DNA of 64,000 nt from Acanthosepion esculentum (taxonomy: Eukaryota; Mollusca; Cephalopoda; Sepiida; Sepiidae): assembly GCA_964036315.1 (NCBI GenBank), contig OZ038517.1, positions 14,960,013 through 15,024,012 on the forward strand, given 5' to 3'. The notes below the pieces were generated by a model. The model made no database searches, was not told the DNA's origin, and saw only the letters and a program-made list of their open reading frames with translations. The position numbers were made by a program, and so were the translations under genes. This document shows, piece after piece, positions 53,821 to 62,477 of this stretch. Positions within the stretch are counted from its first letter, which is position 1; every line of letters starts with the position of its first letter.

Positions 53821-54395
53821 GTCAATTTTAATAACGTAGTATTCATATAAAATACAAATTTTATTGTAATCTAATTATGTACAATAATGGATCATACGCA
53901 ACATAGGTGAACAATTCAACTAGTAAAATGGAAAATAAATACAATGTATTTAAATACAAATTAGAGATTAATCCCCTGTTAGTATTATTAATGTATTAAT
54001 ACCTTGTTAGTATTATTAATATCTTATATGGGTATACTGGTATTTTTAACACCTTGCATTGATTGGTTGGTATTATTATCATTTTATATTGGTGCTTTTT
54101 ACTTGACGTTTGCATATTAATTTGCCAATTAATTCTATACGTTTACATTATTTACTAGTTTCTTAAAGAGGCCTTGGATCATTCATTTTAAAATAATTCA
54201 TCAATATTTTGTGGTAATTTTTAACATCAACTTGAGAATTTTCGTATTAAAACATTGAATAATTTGATACAGTCAGTATCATGGATTAAAAATTGTGATT
54301 CTTATATCATGTTTTTTAGCCCGAGTAAAACAAATTCACGGATTTGGACGAAAAAAAAAAGATCCGAGAATTATGTCTATATCAGAGAAAAATCG
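53821..54395 (+). repeat. tandemly duplicated ~0.5-kb segment, copy 1 (with inserted element)
   Basis: Shared landmarks with 54,488-55,510 are: 'tcaatttt.ataa', 'attcat', 'gtacaataatg.atcata', 'tacaaattagaga', 'gatcattcat', 'catcaacttgag' and 'cacggattt.gacgaaa'. Relative to copy 2, this copy carries an extra ~205 bp at 53,968-54,173. It has only one unit of what becomes the 28-bp minisatellite ('tatatcatgttttttag'). Confidence 0.8.
53968..54173 (+). mobile_element. ~200-bp interspersed element, copy A
   Basis: This is similar in direct orientation to 56,268-56,446. Both start 'ttaatcccctgttag', share 'gggtatactggtattttta', 'acaccttgcattgat' and 'tttactagtttcttaaa', and end in '..aggcc'. Copy A has a ~27-bp internal duplication of its 5' part. 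The duplicated host segment at about 54,590 lacks it, so it behaves as an insertion. I see no clear terminal inverted repeats, coding frame or target-site duplication, so the family is unknown. A non-autonomous element is the likeliest class. Confidence 0.7.
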
Positions 54396-54403
54396 TACCT
54401 ACA

Positions 54404-54406
<3 letters not shown>

Positions 54407-54468
<62 letters not shown>
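54407..54468. repeat. (AT)n microsatellite, about 31 dinucleotides
   Basis: This is a pure alternating AT run between the two copies of the duplicated segment. Three overlapping open frames crossing it (about 54,255-54,596) encode only Tyr-Ile runs and are not genes. Confidence 0.98.
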
Positions 54469-54471
<3 letters not shown>

Positions 54472-54487
54472 TCCCCAATGTAGTAAT

Positions 54488-55510
54488 CTCAATTTTCATA
54501 AGGTCGTATTCATTACGTACAATAATGTATCATATGCAATACAATTCAATTAGAAAAATTGAAAAAAAAAATACAATTTACCTAAGTACAAATTAGAGAC
54601 CTGTCATAATAGATCATTCATCTTAAATAAGTCAACAATGTTTTGAGGTAATTTTTTACATCAACTTGAGATTTTTCTTATTAAATTGTTTATTAATTTT
54701 AACACATTCAACATTATGGATTAAAAAATGGAGAGTTTTATATAGTGTTCTTTTTTGAGACTTAATTTTATATAGTGTTTTTTGCGAGACTTAATTTTAT
54801 ATAGTGTTTTTTCGAGACTTAATTTTATATAGTGTTTTTTGAGACTTAATTTTATATAGTGTTTTTTGCGACTTAATTTTATATAGTGTTTTTTTCGAGA
54901 CTTAATTTTATATAGTGTTTTTTGAGACTTAATTTTATATAGTGTTTTTTGCGAGACTTAATTTTATATAGTGTTTTTTCGAGACTTAATTTTATATAGT
55001 GCTTTTTGAGACTTCATTTTATATAGTGTTTTTTGCGACTTAATTTTATATAGTGTTTTTTTCGAGACTTAATTTTATATAGTGTTTTTTGAGACTTAAT
55101 TTTATATAGTGTTTTTTGCGAGACTTAATTTTATATAGTGTTTTTTCGAGACTTAATTTTATATAGTGTTTTTTCGAGACTTAATTTTATATAGTGTTTT
55201 TTTCGAGACTTAATTTTATATAGTGTTTTTTAAGACTTAATTTTATATAGTGTTTTTTGCGAGACTTAATTTTATATAGTGTTTTTTCGAGACTTAATTT
55301 TATATAGTGTTTTTTCGAGACTTAATTTTATATAGTGTTTTTTCGAGACTTAATTTTATATTGTCGTTTTTGAGACTTAATTTTATATAGTGTTTTTTCG
55401 AGACTTAATTTTACATAGTGTTTTTTGAGACTTAATTTTATATAGTGTTTTTTTCGAGACTTAAGCAAATACACGGATTTAGACGAAAGAAAAATGAAGA
55501 AAAACGACAA
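54488..55510 (+). repeat. tandemly duplicated segment, copy 2 (expanded by minisatellite)
   Basis: This copy matches copy 1 from 'tctcaattttcataa' to 'catcaacttgag' and 'atggattaaaaa'. It then diverges in length because 26 units of a 28-bp repeat lie between 'gagttttatatagtg' and 'gcaaatacacggatttag'. After the array the match to copy 1 ('cacggatttggacgaaa') resumes. The ~205-bp interspersed element is absent, so this copy represents the empty site. Confidence 0.8.
54735..55463 (+). repeat. ~28-bp minisatellite, 26 units
   Basis: Units have the form 'gagacttaattttatatag' plus 'tgtttttt' and a short variable joint (gcgagac, cgagac, gagac, gcgac or tcgagac), giving 25-30 bp. Reading the joints in order, units 2-7 recur as units 8-13, a six-unit period of about 167 bp. 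The right half is dominated by the cgagac type. Unit 23 is degenerate ('tattgtcg'). A 60-codon minus-strand frame overlapping it (55,328-55,510) is an artefact of the repeat. Confidence 0.95.
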
Positions 55511-55792
55511 TTTTTCATCTTTATATAGTCTTTTGTACTTAGTTTAATTCGTAACCTATATAAATGTAGATATCCAGTTCAGATGAGAAAGAATAGAATA
55601 CAATTCCACCGTTCGTAACATTTAATTTAAAAGAGGGCTCAATACAGAATAGATCAAATTATATAAAAAAAATTGTATCATAATGCACGTTCCAAGATAA
55701 ATACTATTAATAATACTAACCAATATAATTGTAGGAATTCTGACCAATGTCCATTACCAAACAAATGTTTAACTAAATCTCTTGTTTAGCTA
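55511..55792. other. AT-rich spacer, no gene seen
   Basis: This is AT-rich, unique-looking DNA between the minisatellite and the retroelement relic. It may include decayed upstream parts of that element, but I could not trace them by eye. No open frame of interest is present. Confidence 0.5.
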
Positions 55793-56107
55793 ATGACTAT
55801 TTCTACAATTGTGATTTCGACTGTTGAAAAATTCTGTAGTGATAGTACTAAGAATTCTTTTAAGACTAGGGGATATCAACATATCTTGTCCTTCACCAAT
55901 AGTACTTATAGAAATAATACCCCACTTACTAAATATTTTTGGCGTTTAAAAGATGCTAATAAAACTCCTAAGGTGAAATGGAAAATTAAAAATTTAGCTA
56001 GAACATGTAGATATTTTTATGAACCATGTTTTCTGTGTTTACATAAAACATTGGAAATTATCAGATTTTCTGATAAAACTCGTTATGAAATCAAAGAAGT
56101 GAATTAA
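55793..56107 (+). pseudogene. Penelope-like retroelement relic: C-terminal part of a GIY-YIG-type endonuclease
   Basis: This 104-residue open frame is truncated at the 5' side: a TAG lies six bases upstream, so the ATG is unlikely to be the original start. Visible motifs are FKTR at residues 23-26 and His30, YRN at 39-41, an LTKYFWRLKD block at 45-54, WKI at 63-65, a CxxC at Cys79 and Cys82, and a following LEII at 87-90 with the Glu expected in such endonucleases. From family knowledge, this order (FKxR-H, TxLSKYxWxLKD, WKI, CxLC, E) is typical of the GIY-YIG endonuclease tail of Penelope-like elements and relatives. Those enzymes nick target DNA for reverse transcription. The N-terminal GIY and YIG strands and the reverse transcriptase are missing, so it is dead. 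A hammerhead-like fold lies 640 bp downstream on the same strand, which fits this origin. The identification is from memory of the family and was not searched. Confidence 0.7.
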
Positions 56108-56267
56108 TAGTAAATTATAGGCATAGTCTACTTTTCACCTTACAATTTAGTTGAACTTTGGAATTTAATAATGCTTTTTATTATATTTTTAGTAGACTAA
56201 CTGCAATACACCTGATATGACTTATTTTTCTATTTGTAAGATTAATTTAGATTTAATATAGTTCGGT

Positions 56268-56446
56268 ATTAATCCCCTGTTAGTATTATTAATATCTTAT
56301 ATGGGTATACTGGTATTTTTAACACCTTGCATTGATTTGTTGGTATTATTAGAATCTTATATGGGTGCCTTTTACTTAACGGTTGTATATTAATTTGCCA
56401 AAAAATTCTATACGTTTAAATTATTTACTAGTTTCTTAAAAAGGCC
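56268..56446 (+). mobile_element. ~200-bp interspersed element, copy B
   Basis: This is the second copy of the element at 53,968-54,173, in the same orientation, with close to 90% match by eye outside an internal ~27-bp length difference. It lies between the endonuclease relic and the hammerhead-like motif. It begins at 'ttaatcccctg' after 'gttcggta' and ends at 'aaaaaggcc'. Confidence 0.7.
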
Positions 56447-56746
56447 TCAACTACAAAAGTTTTATGTAGGAAACTCACAAAGCTTATAACTAGTTAGACC
56501 CAGGTTAAATTACCTCTCTATTTATTTCTCGAGAAATTTGTTTGTCTGATTTGTATACACTTTACGAATTAACGTAACCATCTGGATCAGTTTTAATCTA
56601 ATGATTCTTTTCTAAAATTTTTTTTTTTGCTTAGTTTGTATTTAACGTAGGTCATTTTCGATTGGTTGATCACGGTAAAGCGTATTTCTCGAAAAAAAAA
56701 AGAGGGGGTATTTTGCTTTTGAAATGAAATTAATAGTCCAGTAATT

Positions 56747-56802
56747 TACAGTTGCTCGAGGAGACGCATTGATATGCGTCGAAACGCGATCGCAATTTTG
56801 TA
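56747..56802 (+). ncRNA. hammerhead-ribozyme-like fold (type I layout, degenerate core)
   Basis: Stem II is a perfect 7-bp hairpin, GACGCAT (56,763-56,769), loop TGAT, ATGCGTC (56,774-56,780). It is preceded directly by GA and followed directly by GAAA, as in the hammerhead core. Stem I can form between GTTGC (56,751-56,755) and GCAAT (56,792-56,796), extended by TAC and GTA (56,747 and 56,800) across an internal loop. Between them lies the short 'CGCGATC' expected for the tiny stem III and cleavage site of retroelement hammerheads. Deviations are the CUGANGA box, which reads TCGAGGA (or CT-C-GAGGA), and an extra A in stem III. Such ribozymes occur in the terminal repeats of Penelope-like elements, which fits the endonuclease relic upstream. 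Activity is doubtful. Confidence 0.55.
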
Positions 56803-57054
56803 GCGATTTATAACATATTTTTGATTTAATATTCTAAAATAAATAAATGTAGGTGGGAAGAAGCAAATATTGATAAGATAAATAGGGGGCCACAAAGCAC
56901 TGCCCGGAGTCTCCAGTCAAGCTTGCCTCTATACTGGTTGTTGGTGGTGGTGGGTGGGACCGAGCGTAGTAAGCACCGGCCCTGACTGGCATTGTCACAG
57001 CATTAGAACTGTGGGGTTTTCGAACACTCTATTTAAAATATTTCAGATATATCC
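56803..57054. other. unique-looking spacer, no gene seen
   Basis: This spacer goes from AT-rich to a short GC- and GT-rich piece (56,885-57,015, with a run of 'ggtggtggtggg'). A 135-codon frame starting at 56,954 runs from here into the T-rich minisatellite. It is produced by that repeat and is not a gene. Confidence 0.5.
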
Positions 57055-58530
57055 TTTAATTATTATCTTTTTTTATATGGTGTCTTTTTATATTATGTTT
57101 TTTATATGGTGTAACTTTATATGGTGTCTTTTATATGGCGCCTTTTTATATTGTACCGTTTTATATTGTGCCTTTTTACATTGTGTCTTTTTATATGGTG
57201 TCTTTGATATGGTACCTTTTTGTATTTTGTCTTTTTATATTGTGTCTCTTTATATTGTCTATTTTTATATGGTGACTCTTCATATGATATCTTTTTATAT
57301 GGTGCCTTTTGGCATGGTGTCTTTTTATATTATATCTTTTTATATGATATCTTGTATATGATTCCCTTTTATATTGTGCCGTTTTATATTGTGTCTTTTA
57401 TATAGTGTCTTTTTATATTATTTCTTTTTATATGGTGCCTTTTTATATGGTATGTTTTTATATTGTGTCTCTTTATATTGTGTCTTTTTATTTGACATCT
57501 TTTTATATGGCGTCTTTTATATAGTGCCTTTTTATATTGTATATTGTCTTTTATATGGTGCCTTTTTATATTGTATATTGTCTTTTATATGGTGCCTTTT
57601 TATATGTGTCTCTTTATATTGTCTTTTTTATTGTTTCTTTTCATATGGTGTCTTTTATATGGTATCTCTTTATATTGTCTCTTTACATAGCGTCTTTTTA
57701 TATGATATCTTTTTATATGGTGTCTTTTATATGGTGCTATTTTATATTATGCTGTTTTATATTGTCTCTTTATATTGTGCCTTTTATATGCTGTCTTTTA
57801 TATGGTATCTTTTTATATTGTGTCTCTTTATATGGCGTCTTTTTATATGGTGTCTTTTGATATGACACCTTTTTATATGGTGTCTTTTTATATGGTGCCT
57901 TTTTATATGATGTCTCTTTATATGGTGTCTCTTAATATTGTCTTTTAAATAGTGTCTTTTATATGGTGCCTTTTATATGGTGTCTTTGATATGGTACATT
58001 TTTGTATTGTGTCTTTTTATATTGTGTCTCTTTATATTGTCTATTTTTATATGGTGACTCTTCATATGATATCTTTTTATATGGTGTCTTTTTGCATGGT
58101 GTCTTTTTATATTATATCTCTTTATATGATATTTTTTATATGATTCCCTTTTATATTGTGCCGTTTTATATTGTCTTTTTATATTGTGTCTTTTATATGG
58201 TGCCTTTTATATGGTATCTTTTTATATTGTGTCTCTCTGTATGGCGTCTTTTTATATTGTGTCTTTTTATATGACGCCTTTTTATATGGTGTCTCTTTAT
58301 ATGGTGTCTCTTTATATTGTCTTTAATATTGTGTCTTTTTATATTATGTTTTTTATATGGTGTCTTTTATATGGTGACTTTTTATATTGTATGTTTTTAT
58401 ATGGTGTCTCTTTATATGGTGTCTCTTTATATTGTCTTTGATATTATGTCTTTTTATATGGTGTCTTTTTATATGGTGCCTTTTTGTGTATCTCTTTATA
58501 TGGTGTCACTTTATAGGATGCCTTATGTTT
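57055..58530 (+). repeat. ~16-bp T-rich minisatellite, about 90 degenerate units
   Basis: Units follow the pattern 'ctttttatatggtgt', with tatattgtg, tatgatat and c(t/c)ctt variants, 14-17 bp each. A larger internal duplication is visible: about 190 bp starting 'tctttgatatggtac' at 57,201 recurs at 57,983 (782 bp apart), with 'ttcatatgatatct' and 'tatgattcccttttat' in the same order. Eight or so overlapping open frames (up to 163 codons) of Phe, Tyr, Ile, Val and Met are translations of the repeat. They look like membrane proteins only because of its composition. Confidence 0.95.
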
Positions 58531-58918
58531 TATTTCTGGATTTTATTGGCTAAATTAAAATAGACAATAACAAAATGTTGCACTTTGAAAAATCGAATGA
58601 AAAGGCCGATATTCGAAAAGGAATGTTGTAGATTCAATGATTCAGCTCTGCAAACAATAGCTTTCATTATCAGTGCGATCTTTTAGAGCGATTTATGATC
58701 AATCTGTCTGTCCTCATTAACTGTTGTTTCAAGCAACGAAAAAAAGGTCACTGTGATCTCTGTATACGTTCCTACTACAATGACTAAAGGAAGTCCTTAC
58801 TTTGTGATTCATAACATGGAGTAAAAACCAGAAACCTATCCTATTATAATTGGGCTTTGTCCCATTCTCCGTTAGTTCGCACGGCTGTTACGTCCTACCA
58901 AAATCACTGAATAATGGA
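58531..58918. other. unique-looking spacer, no gene seen
   Basis: This is mixed-composition sequence with no recognisable motif, repeat or convincing open frame. It separates a T-rich minisatellite from a purine-rich one. Confidence 0.55.
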
Positions 58919-61010
58919 CTATTTCGTTTTGACCGCGTCGACAGAAAGGAAAAGTTACGACTTGGTTTCAGGGAGAAAATGAATGAAAGAATAGAAGAAG
59001 GTAAGATAGACGTGTTTAATTTCTCCTGCAAATACCCCATAAAGAATGGGGTATTCCGTTTTGTTCGCACGGACAGAGAGGGAAAGGCACTACATGGTTT
59101 CAGTGAGAAAATGAAAGAAAGAAAGAAGGAAAGAAAGAAGGAAGGAATGAAAGAGCGGAATAAAGAAGGAAGACAGACATTTTTAACGTCTCCTGCAAAT
59201 ACCCCATAAAGAATGGACTATTCCGTTTTGTTCGTATGGACAGAGAGGGAAAGGCACTACATGGTTTCAGTGAGAAAATGAAAGAAAGAAAGAAGGAAAG
59301 AAAGAAGGAAGGAATGAAAGAGCGGAATAAAGAAGGAAGACAGACGTTTTTAACGTCTCCTGCAAATACCCCATAAAGAATGGACTATTCCGTTTTGTTC
59401 GTATGGACAGAGAGGGAAAGGCACTACATGGTTTCAGTGAGAAAATGAAAGAAAGAAAGAAGGAAAGAAAGAAGGAAGGAATGAAAGAGCGGAATAAAGA
59501 AGGAAGACAGACGTTTTTAACGTCTCCTGCAAATACCCCATAAAGAATGGACTATTCCGTTTTGTTCGTATGGACAGAGAGGGAAAGGCACTACATGGTT
59601 TCAGTGAGAAAATGAAAGAAAGAAAGAAGGAAAGAAAGAAGGAAGGAATGAAAGAGCGGAATAAAGAAGGAAGACAGACATTTTTAACGTCTCCTGCAAA
59701 TACCCCATAAAGAATGGACTATTCCGTTTTGTTCGTATGGACAGAGAGGGAAAGGCACTACATGGTTTCAGTGAGAAAATGAAAGAAAGAAAGAAGGAAA
59801 GAAAGAAGGAAGGAATGAAAGAGCGGAATAAAGAAGGAAGACAGACGTTTTTAACGTCTCCTGCAAATACCCCATAAAGAATGGACTATTCCGTTTTGTT
59901 CGTATGGACAGAGAGGGAAAGGCACTACATGGTTTCAGTGAGAAAATGAAAGAAAGAAAGAAGGAAAGAAAGAAGGAAGGAATGAAAGAGCGGAATAAAG
60001 AAGGAAGACAGACGTTTTTAACGTCTCCTGCAAATACCCCATAAAGAATGGACTATTCCGTTTTGTTCGTATGGACAGAGAGGGAAAGGCACTACATGGT
60101 TTCAGTGAGAAAATGAAAGAAAGAAAGAAGGAAAGAAAGAAGGAAGGAATGAAAGAGCGGAATAAAGAAGGAAGACAGACATTTTTAACGTCTCCTGCAA
60201 ATACCCCATAAAGAATGGACTATTCCGTTTTGTTCGTATGGACAGAGAGGGAAAGGCACTACATGGTTTCAGTGAGAAAATGAAAGAAAGAAAGAAGGAA
60301 AGAAAGAAGGAAGGAATGAAAGAGCGGAATAAAGAAGGAAGACAGACGTTTTTAATGTCTCCTGCAAATACCCCATAAAGAATGGACTATTCCGTTTTGT
60401 TCGTATGGACAGAGAGGGAAAGGCACTACATGGTTTCAGTGAGAAAATGAAAGAAAGAAAGAAGGAAAGAAAGAAGGAAGGAATGAAAGAGCGGAATAAA
60501 GAAGGAAGACAGACATTTTTAACGTCTCCTGCAAATACCCCATAAAGAATGGACTATTCCGTTTTGTTCGTATGGACAGAGAGGGAAAGGCACTACATGG
60601 TTTCAGTGAGAAAATGAAAGAAAGAAAGAAGTAAAGAAAGAAGGAAGGAATGAAAGAGCGGAATAAAGAAGGAAGACAGACATTTTTAACGTCTCCTGCA
60701 AATACCCCATAAAGAATGGACTATTCCGTTTTGTTCGTATGGACAGAGAGGGAAAGGCACTACATGGTTTCAGTGAGAAAATGAAAGAAATAAAGAAAGA
60801 CGTGTTTGACATTTCCTGCAAATACCTCATTAATAACGGACGATTCCGTTTTGATCGCCTTGGAAAGAGAGGAAGAGAGATTACCTGGTTTTAATGAAAA
60901 AGAAAGAAATAAGGAAAGAAAGAAAGAAGTGCTTAACGTCTCCTGGAAATACCTCATAAATAATGGACTGTTCCGTTTTAATCGCGTAGAAAGAGAGCAA
61001 AAGACAGTAC
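58919..61010 (+). repeat. 167-bp tandem repeat, ten near-identical copies with divergent edge copies
   Basis: The word 'ttccgttttg' starts at 59,054, 59,221, 59,388, 59,555, 59,722, 59,889, 60,056, 60,223, 60,390, 60,557 and 60,724, always 167 bp apart. Each unit holds a conserved half ('gacagagagggaaaggcac', 'catggtttcagtgagaaaa'), a purine microsatellite of GAAA and GAAG, and 'aacgtctcctgcaaatac'. Edge copies are shorter and diverged: one starting at about 58,922 spans 132 bp, and on the right there are copies at 60,844 and 60,971 with intervals of 120 and 127 bp. A single site (cagacAttttt or cagacGttttt) follows the order A,G,G,A,G,G,A,G,A,A, suggesting spread as a three-unit block. Open frames here are repeat by-products. 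Confidence 0.95.
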
Positions 61011-61345
61011 ATGGGAGAAAGACGAAAGTGAATCAAAGAAAGAAATGTTTGAAGAAAGAAAGAAAGAAAATGTTTTAAAGAAAAAAAAGATAATTTTGAA
61101 GAAAGAACGTTTTAGGAAAAAAAGAAAGAAAGAAAGAAAGAAAGAAAGGGAGACGTACGAGAATCAAAGAAAAAGCTTTTAAAAAAGAAATAATGAAAGA
61201 AAAAACAAGAAAGAGAAAATAAAAGAAGAAATTGGATAACGAAAATTGGAAAAGAAAGAAAGAAAAAAAGAAAGGAAGAAAGAAAGAAATGAACAAGTTC
61301 TGGAAAAGAAAGAAAGAAAGAAAGAAAGATAAGCAAGAAGAGAAG
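61011..61345 (+). repeat. polypurine GAAA-type low-complexity tract
   Basis: This ~335-bp stretch consists almost only of A and G on the + strand, mostly GAAA with short interruptions, continuing the purine part of the 167-bp repeat. Long minus-strand frames of Phe, Leu and Ser (61,075-61,446 and 61,112-61,336) are translations of the TTTC strand. Homopurine tracts of this kind can form triplex DNA; that is general knowledge, not seen here. Confidence 0.93.
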
Positions 61346-61759
61346 ATAGACATGTTTAACGTCGGTTTTAATGAAATAGAAAAAAAGTTGTCAATTTCAG
61401 ATATATTCATTTGTACCCCCTTACTTCTTAAAATAACGACCAGCATTCATATTAATGATTGTTATTGCAATATTTTGTTAAAGTTGTTAGGCTCAATTAT
61501 TTACCGATGGGACAGTGGAATTTCTACGGACATTTTACTGTCGTCGCACTCGCCATGAGCTTATACAATCATTAATCTAAAAGTTAAGATCACCAGAATA
61601 TTAAAATAGGAAACCTGTGAAATTTTCAAGTGTATTTCTAGTCGTAATTATTTGACAATAGCACTTGTTCAATAACGAACATTTGGCTCACAACTTGCTA
61701 AATATTAAAATAAAACATCTGTGGGATTTACAGACAACCCACGTTATTAATGATGAGCC
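61346..61759. other. unique-looking spacer, no gene seen
   Basis: This is AT-rich sequence without repeats or convincing frames. The + strand frame ending at 61,558 begins in the polypurine tract and has no recognisable domain. Confidence 0.5.
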
Positions 61760-61777
61760 GTTTCCTTATAAGGAAAC
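61760..61777. repeat. perfect 18-bp palindrome
   Basis: The sequence GTTTCCTTA followed by TAAGGAAAC reads the same on both strands. Just outside, GCCG on the left and CGGC on the right can extend the pairing with a three- to four-base bulge. No neighbouring gene explains it. It could be chance, a transposon end or a protein-binding site. Confidence 0.9.
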
Positions 61778-61859
61778 ATTCGGCATTCACTGACTACTGT
61801 CAGTTGAAATGTATAAAATTTTTCTATTTTCAACAGTTTTTCAGGTAAATAGGCTTCAC

Positions 61860-62050
61860 AAGTTCAGTCCGTCCTGGGTATGACGATAAACTACATCCGA
61901 GTCCAGGTTAAGACGATAAACTACGTCCAACAGCAAGGCCGCTGATCAGGAGGTTTTGAGGAGCGTGGAACCACCTCTTAATTGCTGGTGTTCCCAAGTC
62001 CATCCTGACCCGGGTGGTAGCACCTGTTAGGGTCCCAGCTATGGGCAAAA
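61860..62050. other. GC-richer segment with a 30-bp direct duplication
   Basis: Positions 61,871-61,900 and 61,901-61,930 are two copies of a 30-bp unit (shared 'gacgataaactac' at 61,882 and 61,912). They are followed by a comparatively GC-rich block with 'gatcaggaggttttgagg' and 'tcctgacccgggtgg'. Its composition differs from both flanks and suggests a fragment of an unrecognised repeat element. The 64-codon minus frame over it is not convincing. Confidence 0.5.
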
Positions 62051-62094
62051 ACAAAAACTGAGGTAAAAAGCATTATAAAAGTGTAAAAATAGGT

Positions 62095-62235
62095 TTTAAT
62101 ACCAGAAATACTTTGTAAAAAATTATTACCAGAAATAAATTTTTGAAGAAAAATAAAAACTATTACCAGCAATGTTTTTGAATAAAAAAAATATTACCAG
62201 GAATATGTTTTTGACAAAACAAAATATTACCAGAA
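62095..62235 (+). repeat. degenerate ~32-bp minisatellite, five units
   Basis: The word 'accag' within 'tattaccag' recurs at 62,101, 62,128, 62,165, 62,196 and 62,228, each followed by 'aaata' or similar, 'tttttga' and an A-rich run. Spacing varies from 27 to 37 bp. Confidence 0.8.
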
Positions 62236-62245
62236 AAAAAAAGGT

Positions 62246-62300
62246 TGTCGGCATTAAATAACCCATTGAGGTTGATATGCTGTAAAACAAAACAAACCAA
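62246..62300 (-). pseudogene. decayed copy of the 3' end of the neighbouring minus-strand frame
   Basis: On the minus strand this ~50-bp piece matches the last codons and stop region of the frame at 62,478-62,915. On the + strand, 'tgtcggcattaaat' and 'acccattgaggtt' here correspond to 'tgtcggcattaaat' and 'acccactgaggttt' at about 62,489. A length change in the A run shifts the frame after the His-Ile pair. It is 243 bp from its counterpart. Confidence 0.65.
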
Positions 62301-62477
62301 AACCAAGTGAGTAATTAAAAAAAAAAAAAACATTTTACGAAAATAAAACCATCCAAAATTGTAAATTTCTTAAAAGAAGTTGCATTGTACTCAAAAATGA
62401 GTAACTGAAAAATGGTTCAAATATATATGTATACATATACAACGTTTTTTTTACCAAACTATCGCTTTGGATCTATT

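Noticed and set aside
54255..54596. Three overlapping frames with Tyr-Ile runs
   Set aside because: They are translations of the (AT)n microsatellite.
55328..55510. 60-codon Lys- and Ser-rich minus-strand frame
   Set aside because: It is a translation of the 28-bp minisatellite.
56954..58553. Several frames of 61-163 codons resembling membrane proteins
   Set aside because: All are translations of the 16-bp T-rich repeat in its three frames, with no non-repetitive domain.
58850..59209. 119-codon frame
   Set aside because: It spans the first units of the 167-bp repeat. The unit length is not a multiple of three and later units do not keep the frame.
60603..61558. Long Phe/Leu/Ser and Lys/Glu frames on both strands
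   Set aside because: They come from the homopurine and homopyrimidine tract.
61978..62172. 64-codon minus-strand frame
   Set aside because: It crosses the GC-richer repeat-like segment and a degenerate minisatellite, with no family motif.
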